DNA of 42,190 bases, from NCBI GenBank assembly GCA_947502585.1, contig CANNAV010000021.1:1-42190 (forward strand). Reading direction: 5' to 3'. Of the stretch, positions 24,516 to 33,282 are shown one piece after another (within the stretch, counting starts at the first letter, position 1; the number at the start of each line of letters is the position of its first letter). The translations under genes and the position numbers were made by a program. Below the pieces are notes generated by a model. The model saw only the letters and a list, made by a program, of their open reading frames with translations. It made no database searches and had not been told where the DNA came from. The DNA comes from an uncultured Pseudovibrio sp. Its GTDB lineage: Bacteria > Pseudomonadota > Alphaproteobacteria > Rhizobiales > Stappiaceae.

Positions 24516-25457
24516 TTAACGCTGACCACGGAAGTATGGTTGCAGCAGTGCACGTGGGTAGTCTGCCTTGCGCGCTACCAGTACCAGTGCCACAATGGAA
24601 AGCAGGTATGGGATCATCAGAAAGACCTGAGAGGGGATCACAGCGCCGACCTCGTTTTGCAGGCGGATCTGAAAGGCATCAAACGCGCCAAACAGCAGCG
24701 CGCCCAGCAAAGCCTTGCCCGGCCTCCAGCTTGCGAACACCACCAGTGCAATGCAGATCCAGCCGCGTCCATTGATCATGCCGAAGAAGAATGCATCAAA
24801 GGCGGACATGGTGAGAAACGCTCCGCCCAGCGCCATCAGTGCAGAACCGGCCATGATCGCACCGATACGCAATGCGAACACCGGGAGGCCTTGTGCTTCA
24901 ACAGCGGATGGATTGTCGCCGACTGCCCGGATGGCGAGGCCAAGCGGGGTGCGATAGAGCATGTAGCTGACCAGCAGGACCAACGCAAGTGCCAGAAAGG
25001 TCATTGGGGTTTGCTGGAATAAAGCCGGGCCGATGAATGGCAGCTCTGAAAGAACCGGAATATCAAGCGGTTGAAAAGCTTCAATACGGGGTGGACTGGA
25101 GACATCTGGCAGGGCTGTACGGTAGGCGAAGTAGCTGACCGATGTGGCAAACATGGTTATGCCAAGGCCAGAGACATGCTGTGAAAGACCAAGTGGCACG
25201 GTGAGGATACCGTGGAGCAACCCAAAGAAAGCCCCGGCAAGTGCTGCGATGAGGACACCGCCCCAAAGGCCGGCACCTAGCCAGACAGCCATCCATCCGC
25301 ACATGGCGCCAACCACGAAAATGCCTTCGATACCCAGATTAAGCACACCGGCCCGCTCGCACACCAACGCGCCGAGCACACCAAAGATGAGTGGTGTTGC
25401 GATGCGGATGGCTGCAGCCCAGAAGTTGGCGGAGAGAAGAATATCAATATATTCCAT
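24516..25457 (-). CDS. Nucleoside ABC importer, inner-membrane permease (YufQ/NupC-like)
   Basis: 313 residues and about eight to ten membrane helices of the BPD_transp_2 type. The segment GVLGALVCERAGVLNLGIEGIFVVGA near residue 26 is the characteristic motif of this permease group, which works with BMP-family binding proteins in nucleoside uptake. It lies three bases after the companion permease and before the cytosine deaminase, and pairs with it to form the membrane channel. Confidence 0.9.
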   Translation of the reverse strand: MEYIDILLSANFWAAAIRIATPLIFGVLGALVCERAGVLNLGIEGIFVVGAMCGWMAVWLGAGLWGGVLIAALAGAFFGLLHGILTVPLGLSQHVSGLGITMFATSVSYFAYRTALPDVSSPPRIEAFQPLDIPVLSELPFIGPALFQQTPMTFLALALVLLVSYMLYRTPLGLAIRAVGDNPSAVEAQGLPVFALRIGAIMAGSALMALGGAFLTMSAFDAFFFGMINGRGWICIALVVFASWRPGKALLGALLFGAFDAFQIRLQNEVGAVIPSQVFLMIPYLLSIVALVLVARKADYPRALLQPYFRGQR

Positions 25458-25460
25458 GGT

Positions 25461-26552
25461 TTATGCCTCCCCTTTGACGACAGGGGGTGTCTTTTTCGGC
25501 CGCGCGAAGCGAATTTTGAAGCGTACGAACAGGCTGGAGACCAGCACGCAGATCAGGGACAGGGCGACCACAAGATCAGCAATGTAGCTGGAAACACCCA
25601 TAGCACGGCTCATGCTATCTGCTCCCACAAAGACGGCTGCAATGAAAATGGAGGCCACAACCACACCAACGGGTGAGAGACCAGCGAGCATAGCAACCAC
25701 AACACCGGTATAGCCGAACCCCGGAGAGATATCAGCAGTCAAATACCCTTTGAGACCAGCCACTTCACTGACACCAGCAAGGCCTGCGAGTCCGCCGGAG
25801 ATTAATCCCACCTTGATGAACGTGGAGGTGACCGGAATGCCTGCATGTTTTGCTGCGGAGACATTTTCTCCCGTTGCGCGGATTTCAAAACCCCAGACGC
25901 TGCGCTTCATCATGATGTAAATGATCAACGCAGACACCAGGGCAATCACCAGCCCCCAGTGGATGCGCATGCGGGCAAACATCCTGGGCAAGGTGGCGGC
26001 TCTGGTCAGGGGTTCTGACTGCGGCCAACCCATGCCCATCGGGTCTTTCATCGGGCCTTCCAGCATCATCTGTACAAACAGAAGCACGACGAAATTGAGC
26101 AGTAAGGTGGTGACTACTTCATCAGCGCCAAGGCGGGTTTTCAGCAGGGTTGGAACCAGCATCAAGGTGCCGCCTGCGATCATGCCTGCCAGTATAATCA
26201 GCGGGATCATGATGTAGGCAGGCGCGGAGACTGCACCGGAGCCGATGGCAACTGCTGCCAGCGCACCCACATAGAGCTGGCCTTCTGCGCCAATGTTCCA
26301 AAGCCTGGCGCGGAAGGCCACACTTACGGCGAGTCCAGTGAAGATGAGCGGGGTTGCGCGGGCCAGAAGCTCAGACAAAACGAATTTGGAACCAAATGCG
26401 CCTTTGAATATGTGCCCGTAAGCGGCGAAAACTTCTCCCCCTGCGGCTGCAATGGGGATCGCTGCCAGCACCAGCGCGGTGATTCCAGCGATAACTGGCG
26501 GCGCCAATGAGAAGAGAGACGAAACATTGCTGCGAGGTTCAAACCGGATCAT
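25461..26552 (-). CDS. Nucleoside ABC importer, inner-membrane permease (YufP/NupB-like)
   Basis: 363 residues with about nine membrane helices. The RATPLIFTGLAVSVAFRARLWNIGAEGQ stretch (about 63-90) is the hallmark of the second permease of BMP-type importers, containing the WNIGAEGQ loop. Its start overlaps the ATPase stop by four bases (26549-26552), indicating coupled translation. It forms the heterodimeric channel with the permease encoded next. Confidence 0.9.
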   Translation of the reverse strand: MIRFEPRSNVSSLFSLAPPVIAGITALVLAAIPIAAAGGEVFAAYGHIFKGAFGSKFVLSELLARATPLIFTGLAVSVAFRARLWNIGAEGQLYVGALAAVAIGSGAVSAPAYIMIPLIILAGMIAGGTLMLVPTLLKTRLGADEVVTTLLLNFVVLLFVQMMLEGPMKDPMGMGWPQSEPLTRAATLPRMFARMRIHWGLVIALVSALIIYIMMKRSVWGFEIRATGENVSAAKHAGIPVTSTFIKVGLISGGLAGLAGVSEVAGLKGYLTADISPGFGYTGVVVAMLAGLSPVGVVVASIFIAAVFVGADSMSRAMGVSSYIADLVVALSLICVLVSSLFVRFKIRFARPKKTPPVVKGEA

Positions 26553-28096
26553 GCTGCTTGTTCCCCTTTTGCCGAATGCCCCGCCATCATCAGACCAACC
26601 TGTTTTTTATCCAGCTTTTCCGTCTCTACTGGCTCACAGATATGCCCGCGATGGATTACAGCGATTCTGTCGGATAACTGGAAGAGTTCGTCGAGGTCCT
26701 CAGAAATGAGCAGGACGCCGGCACCTCTGTCCCGCGCCTCCTGAAGGCGGCGGTGTACGTCAGCTGTTGCGCTCACATCAAGCCCACGGGAGGGCTGGGC
26801 GGCAAGGACGATATCGGGTTGCTGGTCCAGCGTTCTGGCAAGGACGATCTTTTGGATGTTCCCGCCGGAGAGCAGGCGGGAGACGGCAAGCGGGCCGGAG
26901 CAGCGAATGTCGCAGGCCTTAATAGCCTCCTGTGCACGCTTGCGAATTTCGTTGAAGCGGAGCAGGCCGAAGCGTTGATAGGCAGGCTTTCGGATCTCTT
27001 CCAGAACGAGGTTTTCCTCCACCGACATGGCACCAACAATGCCATCATGATGACGGTCTTCCGGGATGCGGGCGATGCCTGAGCGGATCGCTGCAACGGC
27101 ATTCGGCTTGAGTGGTTTACCATGGAGAGAGATGGTACCGGCCGTTGGTTTTTCCAGGCCGGAGACAACCTTTGCCAGGGTGCTTTGGCCGTTGCCGGAG
27201 ACACCTGCGAGGCCGATGATTTCCCCCTTGCAGAGGGCGAGATTGACGTTCTCAATCTGCTCACGTCCATCTCCGGCACTGACACCGGCAAAAACCAGCG
27301 CTTCGCCTGCCGGATAGCCGGGTTTGCGTTCTGCTGCCTGGACTGAATGCCCGACCATCACCTCAGCAAGTTGGTGGCGATCGCACTTTGATGTCGGAAG
27401 GTCAGCGACAATCCGGCCCTTTCTGAGAACCGCAACACGATCAGAAGAGCTTAAGACTTCAGCCATCTTGTGGGAGATAAAGATGATCGCCATACCTTTG
27501 GCGGCGAGAAGCTTCAAGGTTATGAAAAGATTATTGGATTCCTGAGGTGTGAGAACCGCAGTGGGTTCGTCCAGCACCAGAATTCTGGCGTCGCGGTAGA
27601 GCGCCTTGAGGATTTCAACGCGCTGTCGTTCGCCTACAGCAAGCCTGGAAACACGCTGATCCAGATCGACTTCAAGACCAGAGCTTTGCATCAGCTCCTG
27701 CAGTTTTGCCCGTGCTTTAGAGCGGTTGAGGCGATATGAGAACAGGCTTTCTGTGCCCAGAACGATGTTCTCAAGGCCGGTAAGGTTCTCAGCCAGCGTA
27801 AAGTGCTGGTGAACCATACCTATCCCCGCCTCAAGGGCTGCCTGAGGAGCGCCGGGCTCCAGATCTGCCAGAATACCAGAGGAGTGACGAACCATGACAC
27901 GTCCCTGATCAGCCACATAATGTCCAAACAGGATATTCATGAGCGTGGTTTTCCCCGCTCCGTTCTCACCCAGCAACGCAACGATTTCCCCGGCATACAG
28001 GTCTAGATTGACGTTTCCGTTGGCAACCAGATCACCAAAGATCCTGGTTATGTTTTGAAGAGATAAAAGCGGATGCCCGCTCTCAGTTTCTGGCAT
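26549..28096 (-). CDS. Nucleoside ABC importer, duplicated ATPase (YufO/NupA-like)
   Basis: 515 residues with two ABC modules in one chain. The first (about 10-240) has Walker A GENGAGKT at 43-50, the signature LAVGERQRVEILKAL and Walker B ILVLDEPTA. The second (about 260-500) has a degenerate Walker A, GVSGNGQST, in which Lys is replaced, and LLSGGNIQKIVLART as signature; this is normal for sugar- and nucleoside-type double ATPases. The start at 28096 follows AAGGG seven bases upstream, 12 codons inside the longest frame. It drives uptake through the two permeases encoded downstream. Confidence 0.92.
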   Translation of the reverse strand: MPETESGHPLLSLQNITRIFGDLVANGNVNLDLYAGEIVALLGENGAGKTTLMNILFGHYVADQGRVMVRHSSGILADLEPGAPQAALEAGIGMVHQHFTLAENLTGLENIVLGTESLFSYRLNRSKARAKLQELMQSSGLEVDLDQRVSRLAVGERQRVEILKALYRDARILVLDEPTAVLTPQESNNLFITLKLLAAKGMAIIFISHKMAEVLSSSDRVAVLRKGRIVADLPTSKCDRHQLAEVMVGHSVQAAERKPGYPAGEALVFAGVSAGDGREQIENVNLALCKGEIIGLAGVSGNGQSTLAKVVSGLEKPTAGTISLHGKPLKPNAVAAIRSGIARIPEDRHHDGIVGAMSVEENLVLEEIRKPAYQRFGLLRFNEIRKRAQEAIKACDIRCSGPLAVSRLLSGGNIQKIVLARTLDQQPDIVLAAQPSRGLDVSATADVHRRLQEARDRGAGVLLISEDLDELFQLSDRIAVIHRGHICEPVETEKLDKKQVGLMMAGHSAKGEQAA

Positions 28097-28144
28097 GGGA
28101 TACCCTTGGACTGAAGTGGTTATGCACACAGCAGGCGGAGAAGA

Positions 28145-28169
28145 CGGGCCGGGATATGCCCCCGGCCCG
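28145..28169 (-). promoter_or_regulatory. GC-rich hairpin between binding-protein and ATPase genes
   Basis: CGGGCCGGG and CCCGGCCCG form a perfect nine-pair stem with a seven-base loop. No T-run follows on the minus strand. Such hairpins after a binding-protein gene often protect its mRNA or partly stop transcription, giving more binding protein than ATPase; here that is inferred from position. Confidence 0.6.
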
Positions 28170-28176
28170 GTCAGCG

Positions 28177-29187
28177 CTAATTAGAGGATTTTGGTTCTTC
28201 GTCGTTGATGTCAACGGTAAAGGACCCATCCAGAATGCTCGCTTCGACAGCTTTAACCTTCCCAAGCAATTCCGCATCCACCAGCGTTTCATCGACGACC
28301 AACGCCCCCCCACCATGACCCATGAAGGAGTACTTGCCGTAGTCTTCAGCCTTGAAGTCATTCGCCTTTACAGCCGCAATCGCAGTATCAACCGTCGGTT
28401 CCATATGCCAGATGGCAGAGGCAAGGATTGTGTTTGGATAGTCAGAAGCCGTATCGATCACATTGCCAATCGCGAAGATGCCTTTTTCCATTGCAGCATC
28501 AGACACACCGAAACGTTCGGCATATAGCACATCAGCACCTGCATCGATCATGGCGTAAGCGGTTTCCTTCGCTTTTGGCGGATCGTACCAGGAGTTGATG
28601 AAGTTCACGGTGAACGTCACATCCGGGTTCGTTGCCTTAGCACCATTCATGAATGCGTGCATCAGGCGGTTGACTTCCGGAATGGCAAAACCGCCGATCA
28701 TACCGATTTTGCCAGACCTGGATTTAGCGCCTGCAATCATGCCCGAAAGATAGGACGGCTCGTGAATGAAGTTGTCAAATACAGCGAAGTTTGGTTCAGC
28801 CGGCGGGAATGAAGAGCCCATGAGGAAGGCTGTTTCAGGGTACTCAGAGGCCACGCTGCGTGTTGCGCGCTCTACTGCGAACGCCTCACCGACGATGAGC
28901 CGATGACCAGCCTCGGCATACTCACGCATCACGCGTTCGTAATCGGTGTTGGCTGTATTTTCGGAGTAGACATAGGCGATGTCACCGCGCTCTGCCGCTG
29001 CACTGAGCGCTTTGTGAATGCGGCCAACCCATTGCTGTTCAACAGGAACGGTGTAAATCGCTGCGACCTTGAGTGGTTCAGAAGCTAAAATTTTTGCTGG
29101 CGAACAGACCGTGATTATGGCCGCAAAAAGAGCTACGGATGCGAGAACATAGTGCCTCACCAAACCGTTCAAACGTGTTGCAAACAT
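28177..29187 (-). CDS. BMP-family nucleoside-binding protein of the ABC importer
   Basis: 336 residues, exported by an N-terminal signal of about 41 residues (basic start, long hydrophobic stretch LASVALFAAIITVCS, cleavage near ILASEP). A BMP/BmpA periplasmic-binding domain follows: AAIYTVPVEQQWVGRIHKAL, GEAFAVERATRSVASEYPE, SGKIGMIGGFAIPEVNRLM and VNFINSWYDPPKAKETAYAMIDAGADVLY, the last of which is a family signature. I place the start at 29187, after AGGGGGTG; the longer frame to 29241 adds 18 residues before the signal. No lipobox cysteine is evident, so it is probably soluble. As first gene it likely captures a purine or pyrimidine nucleoside. Confidence 0.9.
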   Translation of the reverse strand: MFATRLNGLVRHYVLASVALFAAIITVCSPAKILASEPLKVAAIYTVPVEQQWVGRIHKALSAAAERGDIAYVYSENTANTDYERVMREYAEAGHRLIVGEAFAVERATRSVASEYPETAFLMGSSFPPAEPNFAVFDNFIHEPSYLSGMIAGAKSRSGKIGMIGGFAIPEVNRLMHAFMNGAKATNPDVTFTVNFINSWYDPPKAKETAYAMIDAGADVLYAERFGVSDAAMEKGIFAIGNVIDTASDYPNTILASAIWHMEPTVDTAIAAVKANDFKAEDYGKYSFMGHGGGALVVDETLVDAELLGKVKAVEASILDGSFTVDINDEEPKSSN

Positions 29188-29794
29188 GCACACCCCCTGA
29201 AAAAAATAATTGTGCAGGGCTGCAGACCAGACTGCAGCCATAATCTGCCCTATCTCGCATTTGAAATGAAAAATTCCTGAGCAGGACTAAGGCATTAAAA
29301 ATGGCTGTATAAGAGACAAAAGGGCTGATGACCAGATGCCTTAGAAGTATTTTTTGCATGACATACGTAAATAAATGCAGATCAAACAGTACTTTTCTTA
29401 TGGTATTCAATTATTTATCGAATGTATAAATATTATTATGCCACTGTGTGGCTGTGGATTGAGTCATGTGAGGATAAAACACTCCAAACTAAGCAAAATT
29501 ATAAAATTTTACTTTTCAGTCAAACAGTTTCAAATAATATTATTTTGGAATATTTTCCGTGAATTGAAAAATATTCCAAAGTGCTGATTTATGGCTCTGA
29601 CTACTCAGATTGCACCTGCGTAGCAAGCTTATAGCATGCAGAAATTGGCACTTCTGCTCATGGAGCAGGCAACAGGGGCTCCTACTAAATGCTGAAAAAA
29701 ATTTTGGAGTTGTTGTGTTTATGAGCGGCCTGGCAAACGTGGCAGGCTACACAGAGGAGTGCGATCCCACTCCTTACCTTGCAAATCATGTAGC
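29188..29794. other. AT-rich intergenic region with one hairpin
   Basis: About 607 bases with no recognised gene; 29380-29600 is very AT-rich and probably includes the promoter of the importer operon. A seven-pair hairpin, AGGAGTG (29755-29761) with CACTCCT (29768-29774), lies 20 bases beyond the stop of the oxidoreductase gene but has no T-run, so it is only a possible terminator. Confidence 0.5.
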
Positions 29795-30787
29795 TCAGGC
29801 AATCACAGTTGCAGCTTCCCAGTCGGTTAGGATATGCATGATCTGACGGCTGTCCTCCACACCCGGAGCAGGACTTTCCAGCGCTTTTTTGCCAGCTACA
29901 ATCGCTTCCCGGACCGCACTGACCTGATAAATGAAAGCGTTGCTGTCTGCCGTGATTGTGCGCGTATCTCCCGGTTTTTCGTAGGGCGTAACGGTGAGGA
30001 TATTCCCCGCAGCATCCGGTAGCCACGGGTTGGAATTCAACACAAGACTTGCCCTGGAGCCAAGCACTGTAAAGCCAGCATGCAGACCGTAGTCTTCCGC
30101 CGTGTGGAGCTGGCAGACAACACCGTTATTCAACCGTAATGTCGCAGCGGACTCGCAGATATTCCCGTCCACACCACGACGACCCATTGCGGAGATATTA
30201 TAGTTTTCAAAAATATGGGCCGGGAAGGCGGTCTGTAACAGCAGATGCATCAGCGAAGTTGGGTAACAGCCAAGATTGTAGAGTGCACCCTTGCTGTGTG
30301 GGTTCACGAACCGGGCAATAGAAGCGCAGTACTGAGCTGTAATGGACCGAATTTCACCCAACTCACCAGATGCAACCACATCGCGAACTGCTGCTGCATA
30401 CGGATGGTTCAGGTACATCAACCCTTCCACGAAGAACACATCGTTTTCAGCAACCGCTTTCAGCGCCTGATCGGTTTTTTCCATATCGACAGACAGCGAA
30501 TTTTCGCAGAGAATTGCCTTTCCCGCATTCGCTGCCTTGATCACGTATTCATGGTGAATGTGGTTTGGGAGAGCGATGTAAATGATATCAATGGCTTTGT
30601 CTTCAATCAGCTCGTTAAAGTCATCAAAAGTATGCTCAACATCGTACTTTTCTGCAAACACTTTCAGGCGCACTTCTGATCGGCCAGCCACGGAATGAAT
30701 CCGCGTAGATCCTTCCGCATGTATCGCGTCTGCCATTATCAGCGAGATGAAGCTTGTACCAAGAAAGCCCCAGTTCAGTTTCGACAT
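29795..30787 (-). CDS. Gfo/Idh/MocA-family oxidoreductase, atypical active site
   Basis: 330 residues: an N-terminal Rossmann domain (about 3-120; NWGFLGTSFISLIMADAI) and the C-terminal alpha/beta domain with GALYNLGCYPTSLMHLLL. The family's NAD(P)-dependent enzymes act on sugars or inositols and normally carry an EKP motif whose Lys takes part in catalysis and cofactor binding. Here the site reads Glu95-Asn96-Ser97 in LCENSLSV, so the Lys is absent. A reading error is unlikely because the flanking sequence is well ordered. The start at 30787 follows GGAG seven bases upstream. It stands alone between the importer and nar operons; substrate unknown. Confidence 0.85.
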   Translation of the reverse strand: MSKLNWGFLGTSFISLIMADAIHAEGSTRIHSVAGRSEVRLKVFAEKYDVEHTFDDFNELIEDKAIDIIYIALPNHIHHEYVIKAANAGKAILCENSLSVDMEKTDQALKAVAENDVFFVEGLMYLNHPYAAAVRDVVASGELGEIRSITAQYCASIARFVNPHSKGALYNLGCYPTSLMHLLLQTAFPAHIFENYNISAMGRRGVDGNICESAATLRLNNGVVCQLHTAEDYGLHAGFTVLGSRASLVLNSNPWLPDAAGNILTVTPYEKPGDTRTITADSNAFIYQVSAVREAIVAGKKALESPAPGVEDSRQIMHILTDWEAATVIA

Positions 30788-30949
30788 TGTTTTTCTCCAG
30801 AATACAGGATCCCGGGAACGTAACGGTAAGAGCTCCAAAATAACCTTGGTCAGATTTAAGAAAAGAGAAAATATCAGAGGTTAATAGCTCACCGCTTGTC
30901 CAGGTTTATCGATAGATGTGAAGGTACTCCTTGCTAAGTACTTACAATT

Positions 30950-31837
30950 TCACTGAACCAGGGGGGTGTCAGAACCGAATAAATCAATACCTTTAAGCTC
31001 GGCAGCTCCTGCCAGGATGCTGATGTATTGAGACACTGCTTTAGACCAGGTTGCAGCTTCGAGCCATGCTCTGATGGTTTCCTCGACATGTTCGAATGGC
31101 AGGGTGTTCCCGTCAACCTTCCTGTTCAGGAAAATGATGTGATAGCCGAATTTAGTTTCCACAGGTTCACTTGTCATCTGTCCTGCTTGCATAGACCGGA
31201 GTGCTTTTTCAAACTCTGTTACTGTGCTTCCCTTTGTCAATTGGCCCAGGTTTCCACCAGTTTCTTTTGAAGGGCAAGCGGAGTGCTCCTTCGCCAGATC
31301 TGCAAAGGCTTCAGGTTTTTCCTGAAGCAGTTTGATTAGATCGTGGGCGCGGGCTTTGGCGATGCTACGGGCCGTGTGTTGATCTGGCCCGACTGCAAGC
31401 AGGATATGGCTGGCTTCATAGATTGGCTCTGAGCTGAAGCGGGTCCTGTTGTTTTCGTAGTAGCGCAGACACTCATCCGTGGATGCTGACGGGATATCGA
31501 CTTCCCGCTCAATCAGCTCTCTGATTGCCGCGTCTTCAGGTGCCTCACTTCCGTCCTCCATCTGTTCTGGTGCAGCCTCAAGATTCAAGGCCTTAGCTTG
31601 TTGCAACAACAGTTCCCGGACAGCTAACGCTCTCGCGGCAGCTTGCACGGCCTGACCTGGATTCTCAGCAGGATGGTTTTGGGCTTCCGCCAGAATATCC
31701 TGCTCTGAGATCTGAGCGCCATTGACCGACACACCCTTAATAATCGGCCTGCTTTCAGGAGGCACTTTAGTACTCGGCAGATCTACATCTTCCTCAGCAC
31801 TCTGACTTAGATTTGGGTTGGTATAGAGATTGGCCAT
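30950..31837 (-). CDS. Parvulin-type peptidyl-prolyl isomerase of the nar operon
   Basis: 295 residues. A PpiC/parvulin domain spans about 138-235, with EASHILLAVG, KEHSACPSKETGGNLGQL and ETKFGYHIIFLNRK. The ~130 residues before it are helical, acidic and alanine-rich, resembling NifM/SurA-like chaperone parts. There is no signal peptide, so it should be cytoplasmic. It begins six bases after narI, at the end of narGHJI, where similar isomerases occur in several proteobacterial nitrate reductase operons; help in folding the reductase is a reasonable inference. Confidence 0.88.
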   Translation of the reverse strand: MANLYTNPNLSQSAEEDVDLPSTKVPPESRPIIKGVSVNGAQISEQDILAEAQNHPAENPGQAVQAAARALAVRELLLQQAKALNLEAAPEQMEDGSEAPEDAAIRELIEREVDIPSASTDECLRYYENNRTRFSSEPIYEASHILLAVGPDQHTARSIAKARAHDLIKLLQEKPEAFADLAKEHSACPSKETGGNLGQLTKGSTVTEFEKALRSMQAGQMTSEPVETKFGYHIIFLNRKVDGNTLPFEHVEETIRAWLEAATWSKAVSQYISILAGAAELKGIDLFGSDTPLVQ

Positions 31838-31843
31838 TTAAAA

Positions 31844-32557
31844 TCACTCGGCAGGATGGCGTGAATTAGTGGAGTTGCGCTCACGCACGATCTGGTAACC
31901 GGGACGCCATAAGTATCTTGCTGGGACGCTGAGCATGTGCACCAGCCGTGAGAACGGAAAGATGAGCAAGATCGTGAGACCTACGAAAATGTGTAACTTG
32001 AAAATCCACGGGGCATCAGCGACATAGGTTGCTGCATCACCACGGAATGTGAAGATGCTTTGGGCCCAGCTCATGAATTTGACCATTTCCTCACCGTTAA
32101 GATGCATGAGAGAAACCGGGATAGTTCCAAGGCCCAGAAGAACTTGGAATCCCAGCAGGGATATAATGAAGATATCCATTGTGCTGGAGGTCGCTCGTAC
32201 ACGCGCATCATACAGGCGACGATGAATAAGCATTCCGGCGCCAACAATCGCCATCAGTCCTCCGATACCTCCGACGACGACGGCAAGAACCTGCTTAGCA
32301 GTATGACTGATGCCAACTATACCAAATAGGAATATTGGGGTTAGCAACCCAACCAAGTGGCCAAAGAAGATGATCAGCACGCCTATATGGAAGAGCACAG
32401 AGCCCCAAACCAATTGCTTGCGGCGGAGAAGCTGGCTGGAACCAGCTCGCCAGCTGTAAGGCTCCCGATCATAGCGAATGATTGTGCCTACAATCAAAAC
32501 CGAAAGGGCTATGTAAGGATATATTCCGAAGAACAACGTGTTGAAGAAGCCAGACAT
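31844..32557 (-). CDS. narI: Respiratory nitrate reductase gamma subunit NarI
   Basis: Membrane cytochrome b that oxidises ubiquinol and passes electrons to NarH. 237 residues with five membrane helices. His57, His67, His189 and His207 match the four heme b ligands (His56, 66, 187 and 205 in E. coli). The true start is 32557 (SGFFNTLFFGIYPYIALSVL), with GGGGAG upstream; a longer frame extends back into narJ. It starts three bases after the narJ stop. Confidence 0.96.
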   Translation of the reverse strand: MSGFFNTLFFGIYPYIALSVLIVGTIIRYDREPYSWRAGSSQLLRRKQLVWGSVLFHIGVLIIFFGHLVGLLTPIFLFGIVGISHTAKQVLAVVVGGIGGLMAIVGAGMLIHRRLYDARVRATSSTMDIFIISLLGFQVLLGLGTIPVSLMHLNGEEMVKFMSWAQSIFTFRGDAATYVADAPWIFKLHIFVGLTILLIFPFSRLVHMLSVPARYLWRPGYQIVRERNSTNSRHPAE

Positions 32558-32559
32558 TT

Positions 32560-33282
32560 CTAGTTCTCCCCTTGAATGTTGTGGTTCGTGGGACCGGGCG
32601 GGCGTCTGTCCGCAGCTCTCATCTGCATCCTCAGGCGATCTGGACCGCAACTGCCTTCTCCTGTATTGCCACCAAACCTGACGACCTCCTCCTGCCAAAT
32701 ACGATCCATAGCTTCCAGATCATTGGGGTCGTCTTCGGGTTCAGCAAGAATATTGGAGAGGAGTTCCCTGGAAGGCGTAGCCTTGCTGATTTCAGCAACA
32801 ACAGCAAACGCGTTAGCGTAGATTGAGCCTTTCTTTTTGAGCCGCAACCGAAGGGCCTCAAAAATATGGGCTGTCTGACCAAGCAGTTCCTGCGCTTCGG
32901 TAAACCTTTGATGTGCGAGGTATTCCAGGAACAGTGGGATGTAGTCCGGGAGTTCTGTGGTTTCTACCGCACACCCGTTTGTCAGGTACATCTCCCGCAA
33001 ATCAACCAGTGCTTGCCCTCGGTCCCTGCTCTCTCCGTGCACATGCTCGAACAGGTGCAGTGAATGTGAGCGCGTCCGATCAAACAGGAACACGTATTGC
33101 TCCTGCACCTCGTAGAGATCTTTTCCAACCAGATCATCGCAAAGTGTGCAGATCATTTTCTGACCTTTTGCAGAGAGCATGCGGTCCGAGTTTACAGCAT
33201 CTTTCAGTGCGGGCAGATCATCCAAAAGCTCTTGCGTTGGATAATTGAGCAGGAGGGAGAGAATTTTTAAGGAGACTATCAT
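32560..33282 (-). CDS. narJ: Nitrate reductase molybdenum-cofactor assembly chaperone NarJ
   Basis: 240 residues of the NarJ/TorD chaperone fold, needed for inserting the molybdenum cofactor into NarG and not part of the final enzyme. The segment YVFLFDRTRSHSLHLFEHVHG (about 63-83), followed by RGQALVDL and ELPDYIPLFLEYLA, is diagnostic. Its start overlaps the narH stop by four bases. The last ~35 residues are polar and basic and appear variable. Confidence 0.95.
   Translation of the reverse strand: MIVSLKILSLLLNYPTQELLDDLPALKDAVNSDRMLSAKGQKMICTLCDDLVGKDLYEVQEQYVFLFDRTRSHSLHLFEHVHGESRDRGQALVDLREMYLTNGCAVETTELPDYIPLFLEYLAHQRFTEAQELLGQTAHIFEALRLRLKKKGSIYANAFAVVAEISKATPSRELLSNILAEPEDDPNDLEAMDRIWQEEVVRFGGNTGEGSCGPDRLRMQMRAADRRPPGPTNHNIQGEN

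Noticed and set aside
29375-29587. A 70-codon frame in the AT-rich gap before the importer operon
   Set aside because: It follows from base composition; no ribosome site or family resemblance.
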